A DNA stretch of 64,000 bases from Oscillospiraceae bacterium (GTDB lineage Bacteria; Bacillota; Clostridia; Oscillospirales; Ruminococcaceae): positions 62,001-126,000 of the forward strand of contig JAFUOD010000007.1 of the NCBI GenBank assembly GCA_017472735.1, written 5' to 3'. A program made the translations under genes and the position numbers. Below the pieces are notes generated by a model. That model searched no databases. It saw only the letters and a list, made by a program, of their open reading frames with translations, and was not told the DNA's origin. Positions 8,950 to 18,348 of the stretch are shown here, piece after piece (the first letter of the stretch is position 1; every line of letters starts with the position of its first letter).

Positions 8950-9840
8950 ATGAAAACCGTTTTTAAAAAAATCTTAGAATATATTTCAATCATCGGTCTT
9001 GCGCTAATCAGTGCACTTTCTTATGTTATGTTTGTTTTTCCTAACGACTTCGCACCCGCAGGTTTTAACGGCATTGCCACCATAATTCAATATGTTTTTG
9101 ATATTAACGCAGGTTATCTGGTGTTCTTAATCAATATCCCCATTATAATTTTAGTGTTCATTTTTGTTGATAAAGAGTTCGCCGTTAAAACCCTTGTGTT
9201 TATTATCTGCTTTTCCGGAGGTCTTGCGATTCTCGACCAATTTGACCTTTCAGCGTTCATATATCAGACCGACAATGGAACAAGTACAATCTTAGGTCCT
9301 GTCGTTGCAGGATTCATAAGCGGCGCAACTGTCGGTGCGGCATTTCTATTAAACAGCTGTTCCGGCGGCACCGAGCTTGTATCGGCGCTTATCCACAAAT
9401 ACCGTCCCGGATACAACTTCGTTTGGATTGCTTTTATTCTTAATGTGATCGTTGCAATAATCTCTTACTTCGTTTATGGTTACAAGATCGAGCCTGTTAT
9501 CCTTTGCATTTTGTTCTCTTACTTCTCAAGTGCCGTAAGCGATAAAATCCTTAGGGGCAACCGTGAAGCTGTTAAGTTCGAGGTTATTACCGACCACCCC
9601 GAAGAGGTAGGCAAAGCGATTATCGAGCGCTTGGGCCACTCTGCCACAATCATTCGCGGTGAGGGTGCATACACCAAATCTCAGAAGAATATGCTTTTCT
9701 GCATTATAAATAAATATGAGATCGTTCAGTTTAAAGAGATCTTAGATGAATACCCTGATACCTTTGCAGTCGTTTCGAACGTGAACGACACTATCGGTAA
9801 GTTTGTCAACCATCGTCAGAAAAAATCTGCAGTATCATAA
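8950..9840 (+). CDS. YitT family membrane protein
   Basis: A 296-residue integral membrane protein with about five to six hydrophobic segments in the first 200 residues (the YitT/DUF161 region), then a soluble C-terminal DUF2179 domain (about 205-290, starting near REAVKFEVITDHPEEV). Members are annotated as uncharacterised membrane or transport proteins; no substrate is established. The NSCSGGTELVSALIH stretch between membrane segments is typical of the family. It lies 20 bp behind the histidine phosphatase and ends at a bidirectional terminator facing rex. The ribosome-binding site (AAAAGGAT) is weak. Family assignment is firm. Confidence 0.85.
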   Translation: MKTVFKKILEYISIIGLALISALSYVMFVFPNDFAPAGFNGIATIIQYVFDINAGYLVFLINIPIIILVFIFVDKEFAVKTLVFIICFSGGLAILDQFDLSAFIYQTDNGTSTILGPVVAGFISGATVGAAFLLNSCSGGTELVSALIHKYRPGYNFVWIAFILNVIVAIISYFVYGYKIEPVILCILFSYFSSAVSDKILRGNREAVKFEVITDHPEEVGKAIIERLGHSATIIRGEGAYTKSQKNMLFCIINKYEIVQFKEILDEYPDTFAVVSNVNDTIGKFVNHRQKKSAVS

Positions 9841-9855
9841 TAACTGAAATATGAC

Positions 9856-9887
9856 AAAAAATCCCTTGGTTCGCCCAAGGGATTTTT
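9856..9887. terminator. Bidirectional intrinsic terminator
   Basis: AAAAATCCCTTGG pairs with its perfect complement around a 5-nt TTCGC loop. It separates yitT (+) from rex (-), with T-runs on both strands. Confidence 0.88.
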
Positions 9888-9903
9888 GCAGTTATATGTA
9901 GTT

Positions 9904-10539
9904 TTAGTTATCTTGCGCCTTATTCATAGCATAACCAAGTCGCAAAAGAGAGTCACCGATATGTACATTTTCAACTGAGACACCGTCATACATATATGTC
10001 AAATCAAAATGGCTGAAGTTCCAAAAGCCTTTAATGCCAAGGCTAACAAGCTTATCGGCAATTTCTTTTGCGTTATCCTTTGGCACGCAAAGCACAGCAA
10101 CCTTAGGCTCGCGCTCTGAGCAGAATTTTTCGATCTCCGCATAGTTTCTTATAGCTATGTCTCCAACCATAATCCCGGTCAGTGCCTCACTTGAATCAAA
10201 CAAGCCAATCAGTTCGCAGCCGCGCTCACTAAAGTCAATATGCAAAGCCAAAGCTCTGCCCAAATTGCCCATACCGATAATTATTGCAGGCTGTTTTTTA
10301 TTAACGCCCAAAATCTCGCCGATCTCATGCCTTAACGATTCAACATTATATCCGTATCCCTGCTGACCGAACCCGCCGAAGCAGTTAAGGTCCTGTCTTA
10401 TCTGAGAAGCTGTCGAGCGAAGAAAGCTTGCAAGCTCTTTCGAGGATATTTTTACAACACCCTTTTTTGAAAGCTCGCCAAGCAAGCGATAATATCTAGG
10501 TAAACGCTTAATTACAGAAGCAGATATTTCGTTACGCAA
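9904..10539 (-). CDS. rex: Redox-sensing transcriptional repressor Rex
   Basis: Rex binds DNA when NADH/NAD+ is low and releases it when NADH rises. This 211-residue copy has the N-terminal winged helix (ISASVIKRLPRYYRLL, then SKELASFLRSTASQIRQDL) and a Rossmann domain with GMGNLGRAL at about residue 88. The C-terminal swapped helix is present, so the length is normal. It is the last gene of a three-gene minus-strand operon behind isocitrate dehydrogenase (18 bp) and aconitase. The operon promoter carries a near-consensus Rex operator, so autoregulation is likely. Identification is very secure; its role in this operon is inferred from the operator and gene order. Confidence 0.95.
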   Translation of the reverse strand: MRNEISASVIKRLPRYYRLLGELSKKGVVKISSKELASFLRSTASQIRQDLNCFGGFGQQGYGYNVESLRHEIGEILGVNKKQPAIIIGMGNLGRALALHIDFSERGCELIGLFDSSEALTGIMVGDIAIRNYAEIEKFCSEREPKVAVLCVPKDNAKEIADKLVSLGIKGFWNFSHFDLTYMYDGVSVENVHIGDSLLRLGYAMNKAQDN

Positions 10540-10557
10540 AACGATTACTTCCTTTCG

Positions 10558-11772
10558 TTAATTATAGCTTTTAGCTAAGTTGTCGGCAATTGCCTTAAGG
10601 AATGTCTCGCTGTCTACGGTCTGTTTGCCCTCAATAGAGGAGAGTGAATAAAGGTCGCCGGTCATGATTCCCGATTCAATGGTTGCAATTGTTGCAGCCT
10701 CAAGCTTATCAGCATAATCGCAAAGCTCAGGAATATTATCAAGCTCGCCTCTCTTTCTAAAAGCTCCAGACCATGCAAAAATTGTAGCAACAGGGTTTGT
10801 CGAGGTCTTTTCGCCCTTAAGCCACTTGTAATAATGGCGCTGAACCGTGCCGTGAGCAGCTTCATATTCGTAAACACCGTCAGGCGATACCAAAACCGAG
10901 GTCATAAGGCCCAAACTTCCGTAAGCAGTTGCCACCATGTCCGACATTACGTCACCGTCATAGTTCTTGCAAGCCCAAATAACACCGCCGTTAGATCTGA
11001 CGATTCTTGCCACCACGTCGTCAATCAAGGTGTAGAAGTATTCAATTCCTGCTTCTTCAAACTTAGTCTTGTATTCAGCGTCATAAATCTCTGCAAATAT
11101 GTCCTTAAATCTGTGGTCATATGTCTTAGAGATCGTATCCTTAGAAGCAAACCAAATGTCCATCTTGGTATCTAAAGCATAGTTAAAGCACGAACGTGCA
11201 AAGCTTGCAATCGACTTATCAATATTATGTACACCCTGAATGATTCCGTCAGAATCGGTAAACTGATGGATAAGTGTTTTTGTTTCGTTACCGTTTTCAT
11301 CAGTGACAAGCAGTTCTGCTTTACAGCTGGCAGGCACCTTCATTTCGGCGTTCTTATAAATATCGCCATAAGCATGACGTGCAATGGTTATCGGCTTTGT
11401 CCACGTGGGAATAAAGGGGTTAATGCCCTTGATTACGATGGGAGCACGGAAAACAGTACCGTCTAAAATAGCTCTGATAGTGCCGTTAGGTGACTTCCAC
11501 ATTTCCTTAAGGTTATATTCAGTCATTCTTGCAGCATTAGGCGTAATGGTTGCACACTTTACAGCAACACCATACTTTTTTGTGGCCTCGGCAGAATCAA
11601 TCGTTACCTGGTCGTTGGTTTCGTTTCTATATTCAAGGCCCAAATCATAATATTCAGTCTTAAGGTCAACATAAGGCAAAATAAGCTCATCCTTAATCAT
11701 CTGCCAAATGACTCTCGTCATCTCGTCGCCGTCCATTTCAACAAGCGGTGTGGTCATTCTAATCTTTTCCAT
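10558..11772 (-). CDS. icd: Isocitrate dehydrogenase (NADP-dependent, eukaryote-like type)
   Basis: Oxidises isocitrate to 2-oxoglutarate and CO2 with NADP+. The 404-residue sequence is of the homodimeric, mitochondrial/cytosolic-like type: it begins [17 protein letters not shown], continues with [17 protein letters not shown] (the substrate-binding serine region) and has [27 protein letters not shown] (metal-binding aspartates). [13 protein letters not shown] is the cofactor-binding region. It lies 14 bp after aconitase and before rex. No citrate synthase or 2-oxoglutarate dehydrogenase is in view, so the operon probably feeds glutamate synthesis through the oxidative branch. Identity firm; cofactor choice follows the subfamily. 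Confidence 0.95.
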   Translation of the reverse strand: MEKIRMTTPLVEMDGDEMTRVIWQMIKDELILPYVDLKTEYYDLGLEYRNETNDQVTIDSAEATKKYGVAVKCATITPNAARMTEYNLKEMWKSPNGTIRAILDGTVFRAPIVIKGINPFIPTWTKPITIARHAYGDIYKNAEMKVPASCKAELLVTDENGNETKTLIHQFTDSDGIIQGVHNIDKSIASFARSCFNYALDTKMDIWFASKDTISKTYDHRFKDIFAEIYDAEYKTKFEEAGIEYFYTLIDDVVARIVRSNGGVIWACKNYDGDVMSDMVATAYGSLGLMTSVLVSPDGVYEYEAAHGTVQRHYYKWLKGEKTSTNPVATIFAWSGAFRKRGELDNIPELCDYADKLEAATIATIESGIMTGDLYSLSSIEGKQTVDSETFLKAIADNLAKSYN

Positions 11773-11786
11773 GTCGCATATCCTCC

Positions 11787-13718
11787 TTAAATGCTGTTTT
11801 TTGTATAGTTAAGCAAACCGCCCGAAAGAATTATTTCCTTATTTCTTTCTGTAAGCTCGCATCTGCAAACAACTTCTTTGCCGTTTGTCTTGTTTAGGAT
11901 CTTAACCTCGCCGCCGTTTGCAACGGTAGCTCTCAAACCATCAATTACAAGCTCGTCGTTTAATGATATCAAGTCATAATCTGCAGGGTTAACAAATTCC
12001 AAGGGGAGGATACCTGCGTTAACGAGATTTGCTCTGTGAATTCTTGCAAAGCTCTTAACCAAAACTGCCTTAACGCCTAAATAAAGAGGTGCTAAAGCCG
12101 CATGCTCTCTCGAGGAGCCTTGACCGTAGTTCTCGCCGCCGACGATAATGCTTGCACCCATCGACTTTGCTCTTTCAGGGAATTTATCATCGCAAACAGT
12201 AAAGCAATATTTAGAGATTTCGGGAATGTTTGAACGAAGAGGCAATATCTTCGAGCCGGCAGGCATAATATGGTCTGTTGTGATATTATCGCCAACCTTC
12301 AACGAGCAGGGAACGCAAAGCTTGTCATCAAGCTCGCTTGTTTCGGGGAAGGGCTTGATGTTAGGCCCTCTTAAAACTTCAACTTCGTTCATTTTTTCAG
12401 CTTCAATGGGTGCAGCAACCATATTATCGTTAATGGTGAATACCTCGGGCAAAACAAAGTCGGGCATATCGCCAAGACTTCTCGGGTCGGTCAAAACACC
12501 TGTAATTGCCGAAGCAGCAGCGGTTTCGGGTGAAAGAAGATAGATCTTACCGTCCTTTGTGCCCGAACGTCCCTCAAAGTTTCGGTTAAATGTTCTTAAA
12601 GAAACGCCTGCTGAATTGGGCGCCTGACCCATGCCGATGCAAGGTCCGCATGCTGATTCCAGAATTCTTGCGCCCGCGTCGATCATATCAGACAAAGCAC
12701 CGCAGTCTGCAATCATGTTAAGTACCTGCTTCGAGCCGGGAGCGATAGAAAGAGAAACATCAGGATGAACAGTCTTGCCCTTTAAGATATGAGCAACCTT
12801 AAGCATATCCAAAAGTGAGGAGTTAGTGCATGAGCCGATACAAACCTGATCGATCTTCATGCCTTCAAGCTCCTTGACAGTCTTAACATTGTCTGGCGAA
12901 TGAGGGCAAGCAACCAAAGGCTCAAGCTCGCTTAAGTTAATAACAAGCTCTTCATCATAAACAGCGTCTTTGTCAGCTGCAAGAGGTACCCAAACATCTT
13001 CTCTGCATTGTGCCTTCAAGAATGCAAGAGTGTTTTCATCAGAAGGGAATATACTTGTTGTAGCGCCAAGCTCAGCGCCCATGTTTGTTATGGTAGCTCT
13101 TTCAGGCACAGACAAGGTCTTAACGCCTTCGCCTGTATATTCAATAATTTTGCCAACGCCGCCCTTAACGCTCATACGGCGTAAAACTTCCAAAATAACA
13201 TCCTTAGCGGCAACCCATGGTGAAAGCTTTCCCGTCAATTCAACCTTAACAATCTTGGGGTATGTAATATAATAAGTTCCGCCGCCCATTGCAACTGCAA
13301 CGTCAAGTCCGCCTGCGCCAATTGCAATCATGCCCAAGCCGCCGCCTGTGGGTGTGTGCGAGTCGGAACCGATAAGTGTCTTTCCGGGAATACCGAAACG
13401 CTCTAAGTGTACCTGGTGGCAAATGCCGTTGCCGGGGCGAGAGAAGTAAATTCCGTGCTTTTTTGTAACTGAGCCGATAAAACGGTGGTCATCGGCGTTT
13501 TCAAAGCCTGACTGAAGTGTGTTGTGGTCAATATATGCCACGCTTTTTTCAGTCCTTACTCTCGGTACACCCATGGCTTCATATTCCAAATAAGCCATAG
13601 TGCCTGTGGCGTCCTGCGTCAAGGTTTGATCTATCCTTATCCCTATCTCCTTGCCCTTGACGAACTCGCCGTCAACGCAATGGTTTTTAAGGATCTTTTC
13701 TGCAAGTGTTAATCCCAT
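11787..13718 (-). CDS. Aconitate hydratase
   Basis: Isomerises citrate to isocitrate with a [4Fe-4S] cluster. The 643-residue protein has the aconitase large domain ([26 protein letters not shown]), the cluster cysteines in CIGSCTNSS and [10 protein letters not shown], and a C-terminal swivel domain ([28 protein letters not shown]). The length and motif order fit the compact aconitase found in Clostridia rather than the ~900-residue AcnA or the AcnB type. An AGGAGG site precedes the ATG. It is the first gene of the aconitase-icd-rex operon, under a strong promoter overlapped by a Rex operator. Identity firm; which of acnA/acn to use as symbol is uncertain. Confidence 0.93.
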   Translation of the reverse strand: MGLTLAEKILKNHCVDGEFVKGKEIGIRIDQTLTQDATGTMAYLEYEAMGVPRVRTEKSVAYIDHNTLQSGFENADDHRFIGSVTKKHGIYFSRPGNGICHQVHLERFGIPGKTLIGSDSHTPTGGGLGMIAIGAGGLDVAVAMGGGTYYITYPKIVKVELTGKLSPWVAAKDVILEVLRRMSVKGGVGKIIEYTGEGVKTLSVPERATITNMGAELGATTSIFPSDENTLAFLKAQCREDVWVPLAADKDAVYDEELVINLSELEPLVACPHSPDNVKTVKELEGMKIDQVCIGSCTNSSLLDMLKVAHILKGKTVHPDVSLSIAPGSKQVLNMIADCGALSDMIDAGARILESACGPCIGMGQAPNSAGVSLRTFNRNFEGRSGTKDGKIYLLSPETAAASAITGVLTDPRSLGDMPDFVLPEVFTINDNMVAAPIEAEKMNEVEVLRGPNIKPFPETSELDDKLCVPCSLKVGDNITTDHIMPAGSKILPLRSNIPEISKYCFTVCDDKFPERAKSMGASIIVGGENYGQGSSREHAALAPLYLGVKAVLVKSFARIHRANLVNAGILPLEFVNPADYDLISLNDELVIDGLRATVANGGEVKILNKTNGKEVVCRCELTERNKEIILSGGLLNYTKNSI

Positions 13719-13752
13719 ATTTTATTATCCTCCTAAAAAAGAAATCATATTA

Positions 13753-13781
13753 ATCATATTATATTAGCCTTAAGTTGTCAA
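13753..13781 (-). promoter_or_regulatory. Sigma-A promoter of the aconitase-icd-rex operon
   Basis: On the minus strand TTGACA (13776-13781), a 17-bp spacer and TATGAT (13753-13758) lie about 35 bp upstream of the aconitase ATG. The -35 box is inside the Rex operator. Confidence 0.8.
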
Positions 13782-13792
13782 GGCATTAACAA
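13775..13792. promoter_or_regulatory. Rex operator (ROP)
   Basis: TTGTCAA-GGCA-TTAACAA is an 18-bp inverted repeat, one mismatch from the clostridial Rex consensus TTGTTAANNNNTTAACAA. It covers the -35 box of the promoter for the operon that itself encodes Rex, so binding should block RNA polymerase. Direct binding is inferred. Confidence 0.75.
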
Positions 13793-13868
13793 TCACTTTT
13801 ACAGTATAATGCGTTAAAATATTTTTAAAAGACAATGAAAGATTTCTTGCAATTTGCTACATGCTTCC

Positions 13869-13897
13869 TTGACTTTAACAATATATTAAGATATAAT
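13869..13897 (+). promoter_or_regulatory. Sigma-A promoter for the tepA-ylzJ-uppP-ftsK cluster
   Basis: TTGACT, a 17-bp spacer and TATAAT, giving a 5' leader of about 125 nt before tepA. The rest of the leader (13904-14015) is AT-rich with no clear structure. It is divergent from the aconitase promoter. Confidence 0.75.
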
Positions 13898-14028
13898 CAA
13901 TATGTATTTTTATGTTTACAAGTTATTTTTGAAGTTTACTCTGCCTTTTCCTTCATTTTTCGATTTTTCAGTATATACGTCTTTTTGCGGTGAATACTAA
14001 CCTAAAATATCACTTTACGGAGGAATAT

Positions 14029-14703
14029 ATGGCTGAAGAAAACACACCTGTTACCGATGAGCAGGTTGCCTCGTCGGACAAATTCAGGGATATAGAGATA
14101 AAGGGCGCAAAGCACGTGATCCATTGTCTAAGCATAATCGGACAGATCGAAGGTCATTACATTCTGCCGCCTCAAAACAAAACAACCAAATACGAGCATA
14201 TCATGCCTGCGCTTGTCGCTATTGAACAGGATGAGAGCATTGAAGGGCTTATCATAATAATAAACACAGTCGGGGGCGATGTTGAAGCAGGCCTTGCCAT
14301 TGCCGAGCTTATTTCATCAATGAAAACACCCACCGTTTCCGTCGTTGTTGGGGGAGGGCACTCGATAGGTGTGCCGCTTGCAGTCAGCGCAAAACGCTCA
14401 TTTATTGTGCGAAGCGCTACCATGACGATCCACCCCGTAAGAATGACCGGACTTGTTTTGGGTGTGCCTCAGACTTTGTCATACTTTGAAAAGATGCAGG
14501 AGCGCATCGTGCGTTTCGTCTGCGAAAATTCAAACGTCACGCCTGACCGTTTTACCGAGCTTATGATGAAAACGGGCGAGCTTGTTATGGATGTAGGCAC
14601 TGTTTTAACGGGCGAGGAAGCCGTTGCAGAGGGCTTGATTGACCAGGAGGGCGGTTTAAGCGAAGCCATAGAATATCTCTACAAAATGATAGAGGAGGGC
14701 TGA
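14029..14703 (+). CDS. tepA: ClpP-class serine protease, TepA family
   Basis: A 224-residue ClpP-like protein of the TepA/YmfB type, linked in Bacillus to protein translocation and sporulation. The central region [18 protein letters not shown] and [16 protein letters not shown] carries the nucleophile serine in [16 protein letters not shown] carries the catalytic histidine, and the acidic partner should be in the [22 protein letters not shown] tail. The ATG at 14029 follows CGGAGG; an upstream GTG at 13990 lacks a site and adds unlike sequence. The order tepA-ylzJ-(ftsK/spoIIIE) is conserved in Firmicutes, which supports the call. It starts the operon driven by the promoter at 13869. Confidence 0.87.
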   Translation: MAEENTPVTDEQVASSDKFRDIEIKGAKHVIHCLSIIGQIEGHYILPPQNKTTKYEHIMPALVAIEQDESIEGLIIIINTVGGDVEAGLAIAELISSMKTPTVSVVVGGGHSIGVPLAVSAKRSFIVRSATMTIHPVRMTGLVLGVPQTLSYFEKMQERIVRFVCENSNVTPDRFTELMMKTGELVMDVGTVLTGEEAVAEGLIDQEGGLSEAIEYLYKMIEEG

Positions 14704-14705
14704 GC

Positions 14706-14900
14706 TTGCTTTACACCGTTATAAGCCCTCACGATATTTTTGCAAAAGAATTTGTGCCGACGCAGCATTTAAATATTAACGGCGGCAGGGTAGAATATAC
14801 TTTGCAGGGAAACAATAAAATCATAACATCACTTTTTTCAACCGACCCGAAGTTATATCTCGATAAAAGATACACACCCGGGCGGATACTTGACAAATAA
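14706..14900 (+). CDS. YlzJ-like family protein
   Basis: A 64-residue protein of unknown function that matches the YlzJ-like family in length, in the opening LYTVISPHDIF and in the closing YTPGRIL. It starts with TTG two bases after the tepA stop; the ribosome-binding site GAGGAGGGCTGAG overlaps the end of tepA, so it is translationally coupled. In Bacillus, ylzJ sits between tepA and spoIIIE, and the same placement here (with uppP inserted) supports the assignment. No membrane segment or catalytic motif is visible. Its biochemical role is unknown. Confidence 0.8.
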   Translation: MLYTVISPHDIFAKEFVPTQHLNINGGRVEYTLQGNNKIITSLFSTDPKLYLDKRYTPGRILDK

Positions 14901-14917
14901 CATTTAAGGAGATTGAC

Positions 14918-15778
14918 ATGTCGATTCTTTCAGCTATTCTGCAAGCAATAATTCAAGGCTTAACCGAATTTTTACCCGTTTCTTCATCGGGTCACTTAAG
15001 CATATATCAGCATTTCACGGGCAACAGCGGCGAAGGTGCGCTTATGTTTTCCGCAATTTTGCATTTAGGCACGCTTGTTGCCGTGTTTGTCTGCTTCTGG
15101 AATCAGATTTTTGCTTTAATTGTTGAATTTTTTGCAATGATTAAAGATATTTTCACGGGCAAGTTTTCGTTTAAAAACATGGAACCTGCCAGACGTGTCA
15201 TTTTTATGTTTATTATTTCAACGGCTGTGCTCATTCCGTTTTATATCTTCAAAGATTTCTTTGAAAGCTTTTCCGAAGATGCCTCCATTCTTGCCGAGGG
15301 TCTGTGCTTCCTTTACACAGCCGCAATTCTGTTTTTGGCTGACCGTTCTGCTAAGGGCACAAAAGAGATCACCGATGTTAACGCACGTGATGCCGTAACG
15401 ATCGGCTTCTTCCAGGCAGTTGCGCTTCTTCCCGGTGTTTCACGTTCGGGCTCAACCATTTCGGGCGGCATTTTCTCCGGCTTAAAAAGGCAGGAGGCTG
15501 TAAGCTATTCATTTATTTTAGGCATTCCCGCGATCCTCGGCGGCTGCATTGTCGAGGTTAAAGACGGTCTCGCCTCTGACACAAATGTTAGCTTTATAAA
15601 CTGTCTTATCGGTTTTGTTGTAGCTGCTGTTGTCGGTCTTTTGGCAATAAAGCTCGTTCAGTGGCTGATGAGATCGGATAAGTTCAAAATATTCTACATA
15701 TATACAGCAATTTTGGGCGTTGTTGTTATAGGCTTCGCTGTTGCCGAAATGATTATCGGTCATCCGATCACATTCTGA
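14918..15778 (+). CDS. uppP: Undecaprenyl-diphosphatase UppP (BacA)
   Basis: Dephosphorylates undecaprenyl diphosphate on the outer face of the membrane so the lipid carrier of cell-wall synthesis can be reused; extra copies confer bacitracin resistance. The 286-residue protein has about eight membrane segments and the two family motifs: QGLTEFLPVSSSGHL at residues 14-28 and a second PGVSRSGSTISGG loop near residue 170. The length is normal. RBS AAGGAG precedes the ATG. Lying between ylzJ and ftsK/spoIIIE, it joins a cluster for envelope growth and chromosome handling. Identity firm. Confidence 0.95.
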   Translation: MSILSAILQAIIQGLTEFLPVSSSGHLSIYQHFTGNSGEGALMFSAILHLGTLVAVFVCFWNQIFALIVEFFAMIKDIFTGKFSFKNMEPARRVIFMFIISTAVLIPFYIFKDFFESFSEDASILAEGLCFLYTAAILFLADRSAKGTKEITDVNARDAVTIGFFQAVALLPGVSRSGSTISGGIFSGLKRQEAVSYSFILGIPAILGGCIVEVKDGLASDTNVSFINCLIGFVVAAVVGLLAIKLVQWLMRSDKFKIFYIYTAILGVVVIGFAVAEMIIGHPITF

Positions 15779-15816
15779 TATTCTCAGGTTATATACTTTG
15801 AAAGGACGTTTACATA

Positions 15817-18348
15817 ATGGCTGCAAAAACTAAAAACACTTCCTCAAAAAAGGCAGGCACCAAAGCTCAGAGCAAACCAACAAAAGAACAGACCGAAGCT
15901 CAGAGAATAGCAAAAACCAGAATGTGGTCAACCATAATCTTCATTCTTGGTGTATTTGTTGTTTTTCTTACATACATTCAAGGTCAGGCTGCTTGGAGCG
16001 GTATGCATAACATTCTGTGGGGACTTTTTGGTATCTCAACAGTTTTGGTTGCACCTATATTCATTTATGTCGCAATAATGATGGCTCTCGACAAGTCGAA
16101 AAGCGCTGTAACAGTTAAAATCGTTCAGGGCATTATTTTAATGCTTTTAATCAGCCCCGCGTTCGAGATCATATATTCGTTTATAAATTCCGTAACTCCT
16201 TACAGCGGCGAGGATTTCAATGCTGTCATCACAGCTCTTTACAACAACGGTGTAAACATGAAGGGCGGCGGTGCGTTAAGCATTATCGTAGGCGGTACAT
16301 TAAGCGCGCTTTGCGGTGCTGTTTGCGCTTTAATTATCATTATTTTGCTTGTAATTTTGTTTGTAATGCTTTTAACGAACATTACATTCTTAGACGTATG
16401 GCACTTTATTGTAAGTATGTTTAAAAAGCTTAAAACCGCTGTCGATGAAGATCAGGCAGAGCACGCAAAGGAAATAGCTTCAAAGCCTGCTAAGGTTATT
16501 GAAGAAAAACCTGTTAACGAAAAGCGTATTGACATTGCTAAGTTCATTCCCGCTAATGACACTCCCGAAGAACCCGAAATGCCTGCTCATCCTGTTGTTT
16601 CGGGCGTTGAGTATAAACCCGTTATTAATGAAGAACCGGCAGAAAAACCTAAAAAGGTAAAGGTTAAAAAAGAAAAACGCCCCACTATGCCCGGCGACTT
16701 TATCCCTGCTGACGAGCAGAAAGAAACCGAGACGGTTATTGAATCCGAAAGCGATATTGTCAACCCGATTTATGTTGATGAGGACGGTCAGACCACTTTG
16801 ATCGAGAACGAAACCGTAACTCAGTCAGCTTATAGTATTCCTCCCACCGATTTACTTAATTTGCCCCGTCACACAGCATCTGTCGAGGAAACACGTGCCG
16901 AGATAGCTCAGAACTCAGAAACATTGGTTGATACTCTTAAAAGCTTCGGCGTTTCTACCCGCATTGTTGAAATTCACAGAGGTCCCTCTGTTACGCGTTA
17001 CGAGCTTCAGCCTGCAGCAGGCGTTAAGGTAAGCAAGATTACCGGTCTTGTTGATGACATTGCGCTTAACCTTGCGGCAAGCGGTGTTCGAATCGAAGCT
17101 CCTATTCCCGGTAAGGCTGCTGTCGGTATCGAGCTTGCAAACAAGATAAGAGATACCGTATATATCCGTGAGCTTATTGACAGCGAAGAATTCCGTTCCA
17201 TGAAGAGTAAGATTTCGTTCCCTGTCGGAAAAAGTATCGAAGGTAAGATCATAACCGTTGACATTGCAAAAATGCCTCACTTGCTTATTGCAGGTACAAC
17301 AGGTTCGGGTAAATCCGTGCTTACCAACTCGATCATCATGAGCATTCTCTTTAACGCAACACCCGATGAAGTTAAGCTCATTTTGATCGACCCCAAGCAG
17401 GTTGAATTCCCTGTATATAACGGCATTCCTCATCTTCTTATTCCCGTTGTTACCGAGGCTAAAAAGGCGGCAGGCGCTTTGGGTTGGGCAGTTACCGAAA
17501 TGATGAAGCGATATAACATGTTCGCAAACAGCGGTGTCCGCGATCTGAAGGAATATAACGAATTTGTAAAAACAAAAGAAAACCTCAGTCCGCTTCCTCA
17601 GATCGTTATTGTTGTAGACGAGCTTGCCGACCTTATGATGGCAGCTCCTAAAGAGGTTGAAGACTCTATCTGCCGTATCGCACAGCTTGCACGTGCTGCA
17701 GGCATGCACATAATCATCGCAACACAAAGCCCCCGAGTTGATATCGTAACAGGTCTTATCAAAGCAAATATCGACTCCCGCGTTGCACTTCGTGTTTCTA
17801 ACCAGATCGACTCAAGAGTTATTTTGGACGAAATCGGTGCAGAAAAGCTTTTGGGCCATGGTGACCTTTTGATCAGATGCGCAGGATTCGATAAGCCTGT
17901 ACGTATTCAGGGAGGATTTGTTGCTACCGATGAAATCAGACGAGTTGTCGATTACCTTAAGGCTCAGCAGTCCTCTCAGTATGACGAAGAAGTTGCTTCA
18001 GAAATCGAAAAGCATATACCTGTTGCAAAGGGCGAAAAACCATCTGCCTCAAGTGATGATACTGCCTCTGACCCAAATTCCGAGGAATCAATGATTGACA
18101 GAGCGATTGAGGTTATTGTTGAAAATCAGACAGCCTCAACTTCTTTCCTTCAGCGCAAATTAAAGCTTGGCTATGCCCGTGCCGCAAGAATTATGGACGA
18201 GCTTGAAGAAATGGGCATCATCAGCGCAGGTGACGGCGCTAAGCCCAGACAGATACTCATGTCTCATACCCAGTGGCTCGAACGCAAGGCTTCTTTGGGC
18301 GGTGCTTCCATGCCTGTACTCGACAAACCCGACGAGGAGGATATATGA
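15817..18348 (+). CDS. DNA translocase FtsK/SpoIIIE
   Basis: Pumps chromosomal DNA through the closing septum at division or sporulation. The 843-residue protein has a basic N-terminus, four membrane segments (about residues 30-205), a charged linker (about 210-360), the RecA-like motor with Walker A TTGSGKS near residue 492 and Walker B VIVVDELADLMM near 600, and a C-terminal gamma winged helix (from SMIDRAIEVIVENQ) that reads DNA orientation. The motor and gamma domains are complete. GAAAGGACG precedes the ATG. The stop overlaps the ygiQ start (ATGA), so the two are translationally coupled. Whether it acts as FtsK or SpoIIIE cannot be told from sequence alone. Confidence 0.94.
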   Translation: MAAKTKNTSSKKAGTKAQSKPTKEQTEAQRIAKTRMWSTIIFILGVFVVFLTYIQGQAAWSGMHNILWGLFGISTVLVAPIFIYVAIMMALDKSKSAVTVKIVQGIILMLLISPAFEIIYSFINSVTPYSGEDFNAVITALYNNGVNMKGGGALSIIVGGTLSALCGAVCALIIIILLVILFVMLLTNITFLDVWHFIVSMFKKLKTAVDEDQAEHAKEIASKPAKVIEEKPVNEKRIDIAKFIPANDTPEEPEMPAHPVVSGVEYKPVINEEPAEKPKKVKVKKEKRPTMPGDFIPADEQKETETVIESESDIVNPIYVDEDGQTTLIENETVTQSAYSIPPTDLLNLPRHTASVEETRAEIAQNSETLVDTLKSFGVSTRIVEIHRGPSVTRYELQPAAGVKVSKITGLVDDIALNLAASGVRIEAPIPGKAAVGIELANKIRDTVYIRELIDSEEFRSMKSKISFPVGKSIEGKIITVDIAKMPHLLIAGTTGSGKSVLTNSIIMSILFNATPDEVKLILIDPKQVEFPVYNGIPHLLIPVVTEAKKAAGALGWAVTEMMKRYNMFANSGVRDLKEYNEFVKTKENLSPLPQIVIVVDELADLMMAAPKEVEDSICRIAQLARAAGMHIIIATQSPRVDIVTGLIKANIDSRVALRVSNQIDSRVILDEIGAEKLLGHGDLLIRCAGFDKPVRIQGGFVATDEIRRVVDYLKAQQSSQYDEEVASEIEKHIPVAKGEKPSASSDDTASDPNSEESMIDRAIEVIVENQTASTSFLQRKLKLGYARAARIMDELEEMGIISAGDGAKPRQILMSHTQWLERKASLGGASMPVLDKPDEEDI

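Noticed and set aside
16915-17727. Minus-strand frame of 270 codons opposite ftsK/spoIIIE
   Set aside because: Shadow of the motor-domain gene; composition and lack of motifs give no support.
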